Shown here in pieces: positions 1 through 7,425 of a stretch of DNA of 64,000 nt. The notes under the pieces were generated by a model. That model worked only from the letters and a program-made list of their open reading frames with translations. It searched no databases and had not been told where the DNA came from. The translations under genes were made by a program, and so were the position numbers. The first letter of the stretch is position 1. Each line of letters opens with the position of its first letter. Origin of the DNA: JAGIBJ01 sp032119595 (GTDB taxonomy: Bacteria > Actinomycetota > Thermoleophilia > Solirubrobacterales > Solirubrobacteraceae); assembly GCA_032119595.1 (NCBI GenBank), contig JAUMBQ010000004.1:62001-126000 (forward strand), given 5' to 3'.

Positions 1-2
1 AC

Positions 3-791
3 GCGAGCACCGCGCTGTTCGTGCCGCTCGTGCACCGCGGGCGTCGACACGGCGTGCTCGTGGCCTTCGATCGGCTCGGCGCCACCGCCAGCTTCGACGA
101 TGACGACCAGCGGACGCTTGAGGCGTTCGCGCTCAGCGCTGCGACCGCCGTCGCCACTGCTCAGGACGTCGCCGAGCAGCGGCTCCAGAACTCGATGGCG
201 GCCGCGGAATCCGAGCGCCGCCGGTGGGCGCGCGAGCTACACGACGAGACGCTGCAGGGCCTCGCCGCGCTCAAGCTCTCGCTCACGAGCGCGCTGCGCA
301 CCGATCCTGAACGGGCCCGGCCGGTGCTCGAAGCGGCCGTCGAGCAACTCGGGCTCGACATTGCCGGGCTCCGGGCGATCATCGCCGACCTTCGCCCTGC
401 CGCCCTCGACGAGCTCGGCCTCGAGCCGGCGCTGCTGGCGCTGGCCGATCGCGTTGCGCAGAACGCGGGCCTGCAGCTCAGCGTCTCCGTCGACCTCGGC
501 GACGCTCGGCTCCCGGCCGACATCGAGACGGCGGCGTACCGGATCGCCCAAGAGGCACTCACGAACGTCGTCAAGCACGCCGACGCAACGCGGATCGAAC
601 TCACCGGTGAGTTGACGCCGACGAAGCTGCGGCTCGGAATCAGCGATGACGGGCGCGGCCTCAATGGCAAGCCGACCGAGGGCTACGGGCTGATCGGGAT
701 GCGCGAGCGCGCGGAACTTGCCCAAGGCGTGGTCGGCGTGACGGCTGGGCCGGGCGGCGGCACCACGGTCACGCTCGAACTCCCGCGCTGA
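3..791 (+). CDS. Sensor histidine kinase, GAF-HisKA_3-HATPase, 5'-truncated
   Basis: C-terminal 262 residues of a NarL-type two-component sensor; the reading frame is open to the left edge, so the real start lies outside. The first ~55 residues look like the end of a GAF domain. The dimerisation box ELHDETLQGL carries the phospho-acceptor histidine (codon near 240). An N-box (ALTNVVKHAD), a G1 box (DDGRGL) and a G2 box (GYGLIGMRER) make up the ATPase domain. No response regulator follows; the next gene is convergent, so the partner is probably upstream. The class is certain; the signal sensed is unknown. Confidence 0.93.
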   Translation, partial: ASTALFVPLVHRGRRHGVLVAFDRLGATASFDDDDQRTLEAFALSAATAVATAQDVAEQRLQNSMAAAESERRRWARELHDETLQGLAALKLSLTSALRTDPERARPVLEAAVEQLGLDIAGLRAIIADLRPAALDELGLEPALLALADRVAQNAGLQLSVSVDLGDARLPADIETAAYRIAQEALTNVVKHADATRIELTGELTPTKLRLGISDDGRGLNGKPTEGYGLIGMRERAELAQGVVGVTAGPGGGTTVTLELPR

Positions 792-819
792 GCGGGTCGC
801 CGCCCGCCACGTCGCGCGG

Positions 820-1974
820 TTAACGCGGCGCGGTGGCGCCCGACTTCTCGCGCTCCTCGAGATAGGGCGCGAGGTACCGCGAGCTGATCTTGCTCGGCGG
901 ATCCCACGTGGGCGACATGCTGAAGGTGGAGTCGAAGGCGTGGCCGCCGGAGCGGCGCGCCGAGAGGTAGCGCGGCGCCGTGCCCGTGAGGAGCATGCCG
1001 CGCAGGATCGGCTCAAGCGGCTTGGGCTCCAAGGGGCCACCGGCGAGCGCAGCGATCGAGCGCGCGGCGACGTCGGCCATCTGGCTCGCCAGGCCACCGT
1101 GCTTGATCGGGTAGTTCGAGGCGTCGCCGGCGGCGTACACGCTGTCGGCGCCGATGACGCGGCTGAACTCGTCGATCGGGAGGAACCCGTGATCGTCCTG
1201 GGGGAGACCGTCGATCGCGGGCCCGAAGAGCTCCGGCAGGGCGATCACGCGATCCACGGCCAGGCGGCGGTTCCCCGGGTTGATCACGATCTCGCGGCGG
1301 TGCGGCACCTCGGCATGGGCAGACGGCATCAGGGTGATGCCGGCGCGTGCGAGCAGCTCGGCCACGCCATCGCTGGCGGCCGCTCCGAAAGCCTCCAGCG
1401 GGCGATCTTCCGGCGTCACGATGGTGGTCGCAAGGGTGATGCCCATGTCCCACGCGCGATGCGCCGTCATCATGGCGAGCTCGTAGAGCGGCAGCGGCCA
1501 ACCCATCCGCGGCGGCGCGAGGAACGCGACGCTGTGGATGTAGTCGCCTTCGATGTCCTGGATCATCCCGTGGAGGAGTTCGTCGATCTTGCGGTCGTCG
1601 ATGGTGACCGCGTGCTCGTAGCGCACCGCGGGACGAGCGCCGCAGGCGATGAGAAGCGCGTCGTACTCAAAGCGCTGGCCGCGGGTCGTCGTCACGGACT
1701 TGGCGGCCTGGTCGACCGACGCGAGGTTGTCGCGGATGAGGCCAACGCCGAGATCACGCAGGATCGGCGCGACCTGATGCCGGCGGCCACCGCTGTACGC
1801 GAACGGCTCGCGGACCGCCATTGGGCGCATGACGAACTCTTCGGCCGCACTCAGGACGGTGACCTCGACATCGTCGGTCGTGAGCTGTCGCAGGGCGAGC
1901 ACGGCTTCGAGGCCAGCGACGCCCCCGCCGACGACCAGCACGCGGAACTTGGAGGGTCGAGTGGAATCGAGCAT
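820..1974 (-). CDS. FAD-dependent NAD(P)/disulphide-type oxidoreductase
   Basis: A 384-residue flavoprotein. The N-terminal Rossmann fold has the dinucleotide motif VVGGGVAGLEA, and a second signature (ALLIACGARP) lies near residue 105. Proteins of this shape include type II NADH dehydrogenases and sulfide:quinone reductases, which act at the membrane, but no decisive active-site cysteine pattern was found. An ATG at 1974 is preferred over a GTG at 2007 because the homologous core starts just after it and a GATTCT box lies 6 nt upstream. It is convergent with the kinase and divergent from the ABC genes. Confidence 0.85.
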   Translation of the reverse strand: MLDSTRPSKFRVLVVGGGVAGLEAVLALRQLTTDDVEVTVLSAAEEFVMRPMAVREPFAYSGGRRHQVAPILRDLGVGLIRDNLASVDQAAKSVTTTRGQRFEYDALLIACGARPAVRYEHAVTIDDRKIDELLHGMIQDIEGDYIHSVAFLAPPRMGWPLPLYELAMMTAHRAWDMGITLATTIVTPEDRPLEAFGAAASDGVAELLARAGITLMPSAHAEVPHRREIVINPGNRRLAVDRVIALPELFGPAIDGLPQDDHGFLPIDEFSRVIGADSVYAAGDASNYPIKHGGLASQMADVAARSIAALAGGPLEPKPLEPILRGMLLTGTAPRYLSARRSGGHAFDSTFSMSPTWDPPSKISSRYLAPYLEEREKSGATAPR

Positions 1975-2103
1975 GGTCCAAGAATCGCCTTGAATCGCCG
2001 CCGTCACAGCCGAAGAACGCCGCGCTGCGAACCGGAAGGGCCCCCGCCCACTTGCGGGTCCCTACGGATGGAGACGACCGGGGCGTGCTCCACGCTTGGC
2101 CGA

Positions 2104-3000
2104 GTGCCTCCCATCATTCAGTGTGTTCAGCTGACCAAGCGATACGGACGCTCCCGCGGCATCGAGGACCTCACCCTCGCCATCGAGCCCGGAGAGGTCT
2201 TTGGGTTCCTCGGCCCAAACGGCGCCGGCAAGACGACCACGATCCGGACGCTCCTCGACCTCCATCGCGCCACGAGCGGCTCCGCTCAGATCTTCGGCCT
2301 CGACTCGCGTCGCGACAGCCTGGCCATCCGCGCGCGCACCGGCAACCTCGCGGGCGACTTCGCCATCGCGCCGCAGCTCACCGGCCATCGCGCGCTGGCG
2401 CTCGCAGCCGCCGTGCGCGGCGTGGACGACCTCACCCGAGCCCACGATCTCGCCGAGCGATTCCACGCCGACCTCACTCGGCCGCTCCGCGAACTCTCGC
2501 GCGGCAACCGGCAGAAGATCGGGCTGCTGCTCGCCCTCTTCCATTCCCCCGAACTGCTCGTGCTCGACGAGCCGACGAGCGGCCTGGACCCGCTCATGCA
2601 GGCTTCGTTCCTCGAACTCCTGGAGGAAGAGCGCGAGCGCGGCACCACGGTGTTCCTCTCGTCGCACGAGTTGTCGGAGGTACAGCAGATCTGCGACCGC
2701 GTCGCCATGGTGCGCGAGGGGCGACTGGTCGCCGTCGAGTCGGTCGACGAGATGCGGGATCGCGCATCACGCCACGTCGTTGCCGAGCTCGCCGCCGCGT
2801 CGACCGCCGACGTGTTCGAGCGACTCCCGGGCGTCAGTGACGTGGAACTGGTCGGCGCGGTCCTGCGTTGCACGGTCCGCGGCGACGTGGGCCCGCTGGT
2901 CGAAGCGCTCGCGCAGATCGGCGTGCACGACCTGGAGATCGGTCGACCTTCGCTCGACGAACTCTTCCTCGAGCGCTACCGCGAGCCGGTGGCGGCATGA
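2104..3000 (+). CDS. ABC transporter ATP-binding protein (ABC-2 exporter type)
   Basis: ATPase subunit of an export-type ABC transporter, 298 residues. It has a Walker A motif (GPNGAGKTT), a signature motif read as LSRGNRQKIGL, a Walker B motif (LLVLDEPTSGLDP) and an H-loop (SSHELSE). The ~80-residue C-terminal extension is typical of drug- or lipid-export ATPases of the CcmA/DrrA group. The GTG at 2104 is chosen because a CACGCT box lies 7 nt before it; an in-frame ATG at 2068 is possible. The stop overlaps the permease start (ATGA), so the two are translationally coupled. The substrate cannot be read from the sequence. Confidence 0.92.
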   Translation: MPPIIQCVQLTKRYGRSRGIEDLTLAIEPGEVFGFLGPNGAGKTTTIRTLLDLHRATSGSAQIFGLDSRRDSLAIRARTGNLAGDFAIAPQLTGHRALALAAAVRGVDDLTRAHDLAERFHADLTRPLRELSRGNRQKIGLLLALFHSPELLVLDEPTSGLDPLMQASFLELLEEERERGTTVFLSSHELSEVQQICDRVAMVREGRLVAVESVDEMRDRASRHVVAELAAASTADVFERLPGVSDVELVGAVLRCTVRGDVGPLVEALAQIGVHDLEIGRPSLDELFLERYREPVAA

Positions 3001-3794
3001 GGACCTGGACGGGCAGCACCACGGTCATCCTGACCCGCGAACGGCTGTCGGAGCAGCGGTTCGCTCCCCTGATCTGGGGCGGGGCGTTCGGAGCCTGCGG
3101 TGCCCTGATGGTCTTCATCTGGCCGGTGATCTCAGACTCGATCGCGCAGATCGGCAAGGCCTATCCCAAGGCGTTGATGGAAGCGTTCGGGATGAGTGGC
3201 CTCGACACGGTCGAGCGGTATATCGACGGCGAGCTGTTCGGGATGCTGATCCCACTCGCGGCCGCCGTTCTCGCCCTGCGCGGCGTCACCCGCCCGACGG
3301 TCGCGGCGGAGGATGCCGGCCAGCTCGATACGTGGCTCACGATGCCGATCAGCCGCCGGGCGCTCATGTGGTCGTCGGTGATCTCGTCGGGCGTGATCCT
3401 GGCGGCAACGCTGCTCATTTTGTACGTCGTCACGATGGCGGCGAGCGTTCTGGCGGGGTCGGGACTGTCGGCTGCGGCGTTCGGGCGCGGCGTGCTGAAC
3501 GTGTGGCCGCTGGCAATGGTGTTCGCGGGCGTCGCGGCACTGGCGGCCGGGCTCATGCGCGGGTCCGGGCGGGTCACTGGGGTGACGGTCGGCGTCCTGA
3601 CGGCGATGTACTTCGCCGATCTTGCTGGCAAGCTGGCGTCCAACGTCAGCGATCTGCGCTGGATCTCCGCCTTCCGCTACTACGGCTCCGCCATCGAGCA
3701 CGGGCTCGACCTGACGAACGTGCTCGGGCTGAGTCTCACGGCGCTTGCGTTGGCTGCGGCCGGCGCCGAGTGTTTCAACCGTCGCGACATCTGA
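2997..3794 (+). CDS. ABC-2 type membrane permease
   Basis: A 265-residue integral membrane protein forming the channel partner of the preceding ATPase. Its ATG overlaps the ATPase stop by 4 nt. Six hydrophobic segments can be seen, including one near the start and a glycine/alanine-rich pair in the second half, separated by short charged loops. The sequence is not distinctive enough to name a substrate. The operon may end here: a small hairpin lies 22 nt after the stop, and the next gene has its own ribosome-binding site. Confidence 0.87.
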   Translation: MRTWTGSTTVILTRERLSEQRFAPLIWGGAFGACGALMVFIWPVISDSIAQIGKAYPKALMEAFGMSGLDTVERYIDGELFGMLIPLAAAVLALRGVTRPTVAAEDAGQLDTWLTMPISRRALMWSSVISSGVILAATLLILYVVTMAASVLAGSGLSAAAFGRGVLNVWPLAMVFAGVAALAAGLMRGSGRVTGVTVGVLTAMYFADLAGKLASNVSDLRWISAFRYYGSAIEHGLDLTNVLGLSLTALALAAAGAECFNRRDI

Positions 3795-3815
3795 GCGGTT
3801 CGCGGGAAACCACGG

Positions 3816-3829
3816 ACCCGTTTGCGGGT
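3816..3829. other. Small GC-rich hairpin after the ABC operon
   Basis: Five-base arms (ACCCG/CGGGT) enclose a TTTG loop. It is too short to be a convincing terminator. The CCGTTTGCGG-type core recurs at 36131-36198 and, less exactly, at 2043-2058, so this may be one copy of a dispersed intergenic element. Confidence 0.35.
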
Positions 3830-3872
3830 TGCACCCGATGACGGTTCGCTGCGGCGGGAGGAACGTAAAGGG

Positions 3873-4268
3873 ATGGAATCGCCAGCGTTCACGACCGTTC
3901 TTGGCCAGTCCTGCGTCCTCGGGGATGTGCTCGGCGATGCGCGAAATCGCGTCCTCGCCTACGACGGCGATGTCGTCGTCGGCATGGCTGCGTTTGAGCC
4001 GCTGTACGGCCATCAGGCCGAGGCGGCGATCGCGGTCGCACCTGGGTCGGCCGGCGGCCTCGTGGCCTTCCTGCTTGACGGCATCGTGGAGCAGGCGGCC
4101 GCCAGCGGCGTGACGGTGCTGCGCTTCGTGTTTGCGGCTCCGCGGCAGCGGACGTGCGCGCTCGAACTCACGGCCGGCCGCGCTGCGGTCACGTTGCGCT
4201 CGGATCGTCTGGAGATTCGCACCGGTGTCGCGATGGATGTCGGCCACCGGTCTAGTGTGGTGGCGTGA
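3873..4268 (+). CDS. GNAT-like (degenerate) acetyltransferase-fold protein
   Basis: A 131-residue protein. The ATG at 3873 is preceded by a good ribosome-binding site (GGGAGGA). The pattern of a strand (RVLAYDGDVVVGMAAFEPL), a second strand (AEAAIAVAPG) and a following helix resembles the core of GNAT acyltransferases, but the usual acetyl-CoA loop (Q/RxxGxG/A) is replaced by APGSAGG. It may therefore be a fold relative without activity. It lies directly before a universal stress protein, a pairing that suggests a shared stress role (inference). Confidence 0.6.
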   Translation: MESPAFTTVLGQSCVLGDVLGDARNRVLAYDGDVVVGMAAFEPLYGHQAEAAIAVAPGSAGGLVAFLLDGIVEQAAASGVTVLRFVFAAPRQRTCALELTAGRAAVTLRSDRLEIRTGVAMDVGHRSSVVA

Positions 4269-4281
4269 TGAGGCACACGTC

Positions 4282-5160
4282 TTGAGCACCGAGCATCCGC
4301 TGTTCCAGCGGATTGTCGTTGGCATCTCAGCTGAGGGAACCCCGGCCGCGCTAGCGCTCGCGAAGGCGCTCGCTCCGCCCGAGGCCGTCTTCGTGCTCGT
4401 GCACGTCGAAGCCGGTAAGCCCGTCCACGGCGTGCTGCCATCCGACGGTGCTACCGACGCGGCCGCGGGCATCTCCGATGCCTTGTCGCTGCTGGAGCGC
4501 GCGCGGCACCAGTTGGGCGAGCCCTGCGAGATCGTGGTCGAGACCACGACGACCGTCGCCCACGGCCTGCATGCCGTCGCAGAGCGCGAGGAAGCCGACC
4601 TGTTGGTGGTGGCCAGCAGCGACGCCCCGAGCGAGGCCGACAGCACATTGCCGTCGGTGTTGCACCATGCGCCCTGCGCCGTGGCGATCGCCGATCACGG
4701 CCGCGGAGCCGAGCCGCTCATCCTGAAGCGCGTCGGCCTGGCCTACCGCCCGTCGGCGGCCGGACTCCACGCCGCCGCCATCGCGCGCCGCATCGCCGAC
4801 GCCTCCAGCGCTGAGTTCCACGCGACCACCGTGGTGCCGGTGCTGCCGAACCCCTGGCTCGGCCCAGCGGTCTCCGGGGTGCAGGTGCTCGCGACCCTTG
4901 ATGGCACGCTGGCGGGTCTGGCCCAACACGATCTCGACGCCCTCACCGACGTGATCGACCATGTCGTCGAAGGCGATCCGATCCAGGCGCTGCTTCGGTT
5001 CGGCGCCACGGTCGACCTGCTGGTCGTCGGGAGCCGCTCGGCCGGTCCGCTGCGCCGTATGTTCACCGGCAGTACCGCCGATGCCTTGGCGTCCGCGGCG
5101 CCGACCGCGCTGCTCGTCGTGAGTGCTCACGACGAGGCTGCGGTCATCGGCGACGCCTGA
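4282..5160 (+). CDS. Universal stress protein, two tandem Usp domains
   Basis: A 292-residue cytoplasmic protein with two UspA folds. The first begins FQRIVVGISAEG; the second begins LKRVGLAYRPS and ends with the ATP-type motif VVGSRSAGPLRRMFTGST, the G-x2-G-x9-G(S/T) signature of ATP-binding Usp proteins. The first domain lacks that motif. The start is probably the TTG at 4282, 8 nt after a GAGG site. A TAGTGT box at 4253-4258 lies inside the end of the previous gene and could give a separate transcript. Actinobacterial tandem Usp proteins are often induced by hypoxia or stationary phase. Confidence 0.88.
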   Translation: MSTEHPLFQRIVVGISAEGTPAALALAKALAPPEAVFVLVHVEAGKPVHGVLPSDGATDAAAGISDALSLLERARHQLGEPCEIVVETTTTVAHGLHAVAEREEADLLVVASSDAPSEADSTLPSVLHHAPCAVAIADHGRGAEPLILKRVGLAYRPSAAGLHAAAIARRIADASSAEFHATTVVPVLPNPWLGPAVSGVQVLATLDGTLAGLAQHDLDALTDVIDHVVEGDPIQALLRFGATVDLLVVGSRSAGPLRRMFTGSTADALASAAPTALLVVSAHDEAAVIGDA

Positions 5161-5168
5161 GCGGCAGG

Positions 5169-6242
5169 TCAGTCCTCCGCTGCGACCTCGTCCAGCTCGT
5201 CGTCGAGCGTCGGGTCGTGCTGGGCGCCGATCTGGAACACGGTGCGCGCCGCTCCGGCGGAGCCGTCGAGCACGGCATCCATCGCGGCATTGACGTCGTC
5301 GAGCTTCGCGTCGCGTCGTTCGACCACCGTCTGGCCGCGCCGATGGATCTCGAACACCTCGATGAGGTCCTGATGGGTCCCGACGATCGAGCCGACGATC
5401 GAGACGCCCTTGAGCACCAGGTCGAAGATCGGCACGGTCATCTCACCGTGGGCCGGTAGTCCGACACAGACCAGCGTGCCGCCTCGCGCGAGCGACCGGA
5501 ACGCCTGCTCGAACGCCTGGGAGGTCGCCGCCGTCACGATCACCTCGGTCGCGCCCCCGAGTGCTTCGATCTCCGCGACGGGATTCTGCACGCCGGTTTG
5601 CACGACGTGATCGGCGCCGAGTCGCAGGGCCGCTTCGAGCCGCTCAGGGTTGATGTCGACGGCGACCACGCGGGCGCCAGCCAGCTTCGCGTATTGGATC
5701 GCGAGGTGGCCGAGGCCGCCAACGCCGAAGACGGCGACCAAGCTCGATGGCCCGGCGCCCGAGACCTTGACGGCCTTGTAGGTCGTGACGCCGGCACAGG
5801 TCAGCGGGGCGGCATCGCTGGGGTCGATGCCGTCCGGGACCCGCACCACGTGCCGCGCGTAGCCGACGGCGTACTCGGCGAAGGCGCCGTCCATCGAATA
5901 GCCGGTGTCGAGCTGCCGCTCGCACAGCGTCTCCCGGCCAGAGTTGCAGTAGCGACAGTCGCCGCAGGCGTAGCCGAGCCACGGCAGGGCCACGCGCATG
6001 CCCACCTCAAGGCCATGCGTGTTGCCCGCGCCGACCTGCTCGATGACGCCAACGCCCTCGTGCCCGGGAACGAACGGCGGCACGGGCCGAACGGGCCATT
6101 CGCCCCTCGCCGCGTGGATGTCGGTGTGGCAGAGACCGCACGCTTCGATGCGAACCAGCACCTGCTCGGGGCCGGGCTGCGGGATCGGCACGTCGTCGAT
6201 CGACAACGGCCTTTCGAATCGATGGACGACGGCAGCTTTCAT
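5169..6242 (-). CDS. Zinc-dependent alcohol dehydrogenase (AdhP-like)
   Basis: A 357-residue medium-chain dehydrogenase, expected to oxidise alcohols or reduce aldehydes with NAD(H). Catalytic zinc ligands are visible in CGLCHTD and PGHEGVG. The structural zinc lobe has four cysteines (CGDCRYC followed by a cysteine eight residues on). The Rossmann motif is GVGGLGHLA. The ATG at 6242 is preferred over the upstream GTG at 6266 because it sits 6 nt after GAGG and matches the family's MKAAVV opening. An unusual acidic tail (DPTLDDELDE) ends the protein. It lies between two Usp genes on the other strand. Confidence 0.92.
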   Translation of the reverse strand: MKAAVVHRFERPLSIDDVPIPQPGPEQVLVRIEACGLCHTDIHAARGEWPVRPVPPFVPGHEGVGVIEQVGAGNTHGLEVGMRVALPWLGYACGDCRYCNSGRETLCERQLDTGYSMDGAFAEYAVGYARHVVRVPDGIDPSDAAPLTCAGVTTYKAVKVSGAGPSSLVAVFGVGGLGHLAIQYAKLAGARVVAVDINPERLEAALRLGADHVVQTGVQNPVAEIEALGGATEVIVTAATSQAFEQAFRSLARGGTLVCVGLPAHGEMTVPIFDLVLKGVSIVGSIVGTHQDLIEVFEIHRRGQTVVERRDAKLDDVNAAMDAVLDGSAGAARTVFQIGAQHDPTLDDELDEVAAED

Positions 6243-6394
6243 GGGAGGCCTCGGTTGGATGGTCACTTCACCATCGCCAGTAGGGCGCTTTTCGGCATCG
6301 GTGTCAAGCAGCGGCAGTCTGCGGAGGACTACTCGGCCAGCCCAGCGGCCAAGCCCGATTGCAGGAAATGCAAATGGATGGCAGGCTGGAGGGT

Positions 6395-7309
6395 ATGAGT
6401 CATCCCACCGTCTTCAAGAACGTGATCGTCGGCATCGACACCGCTGGTGGTGGCCGGGACGCGATCGGCGCCGCGAGGACCGTGGCGCCGGAGGCCCGAC
6501 TCGTCCTCACGAACGTCTACCCGCACATGGAGGTGGCCGATCACGCCGAGCATGAGGCATACGGCCGCAAGCTTCGTGACTACGCGATTGAGACGCTCGA
6601 GGCCAAGCGCGTCGCTGCGGGGATCCCCGACGCCGAAGTGGTGGCCATCGCCGACCTGTCGCCGTCCAAGGCGCTCAAGCGCTTCGCGGAGGACGAGAAG
6701 GCCGATCTGGTCGTCATCGGCCCCGGCCGCCGTTCGGCGGTCGGCCGGCTCGTCATGGGCGACACCTGCCACGGCGTCCTACATGGCAGCCCATGCCCGG
6801 TGCTCGTGGCGCCGAAAGATTGTGGGCCGGTCCCGAACACCGTCGGCACGATTGGCGTCGCGTACGACCGGTCGCCGGAGTCCGAGCACGCCCTCGCCCT
6901 CGCCGTCCGGCTCTCACAGTCGACGGGTGCGCACCTGCTGCTCGTGATGGCGCTCGACGTCGGCGTTGTGCCGGCCGTGTGGGGCTTCCAGATCGCCGAC
7001 TACATCAACAGCCTCGTCGGACCCGCGCAGGAGACGCTCGAGAAGATCGCGGCCGACCTCCCCGTGCCGGCCACTGCGGAGGTGCTGCAGGGTGGCGTCG
7101 CCACCGTGCTGCGCGGCTTGGCGCTGCGCAGCGATCTCGTCGTGTGCGGCAGCCGCGGCTGGGGCCCGGCCGCTCGCGTCGCGTTCGGCAGCACCGCCGA
7201 GCGTCTCGCTCACAACGCCCCGTGCCCGGTGATCGTGGTGCCGCGCGGCGCCGACGTTACGGATGGCGACGAGGAAATTCCGACGCAGGCCGGCGCACAA
7301 ACGGCGTAG
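6395..7309 (+). CDS. Universal stress protein, two tandem Usp domains
   Basis: A 304-residue double UspA protein. Both halves carry nucleotide-loop signatures: VVIGPGRRSAVGRLVMG in the first and VVCGSRGWGPAARVAFGST in the second, so both domains may bind ATP. The ATG at 6395 follows a strong GGAGGG site. It is a divergent neighbour of the alcohol dehydrogenase and the second double Usp within 3 kb, but the two are not close copies. Transcription probably stops at the strong hairpin just downstream. Confidence 0.9.
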   Translation: MSHPTVFKNVIVGIDTAGGGRDAIGAARTVAPEARLVLTNVYPHMEVADHAEHEAYGRKLRDYAIETLEAKRVAAGIPDAEVVAIADLSPSKALKRFAEDEKADLVVIGPGRRSAVGRLVMGDTCHGVLHGSPCPVLVAPKDCGPVPNTVGTIGVAYDRSPESEHALALAVRLSQSTGAHLLLVMALDVGVVPAVWGFQIADYINSLVGPAQETLEKIAADLPVPATAEVLQGGVATVLRGLALRSDLVVCGSRGWGPAARVAFGSTAERLAHNAPCPVIVVPRGADVTDGDEEIPTQAGAQTA

Positions 7310-7356
7310 CGCACGGGCTGCCTCGGGCCTCCGGTCCGGGCGCCCATCGCCCTTCG

Positions 7357-7397
7357 CGGCCTCGGGGGCCAGCCGTGTTGGCTGGCCCCCGAGGCCG
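7357..7397 (+). terminator. Strong intrinsic-type terminator hairpin
   Basis: Eighteen-base arms (7357-7374 and 7380-7397) pair perfectly around a 5-nt loop (gtgtt). It lies 48 nt after the stop of the second Usp gene. There is no long T-run after it, which is common for high-GC actinobacterial terminators. Confidence 0.8.
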
Positions 7398-7425
7398 TTG
7401 CACTTGAGTAGGAGAGGTGACTTCG

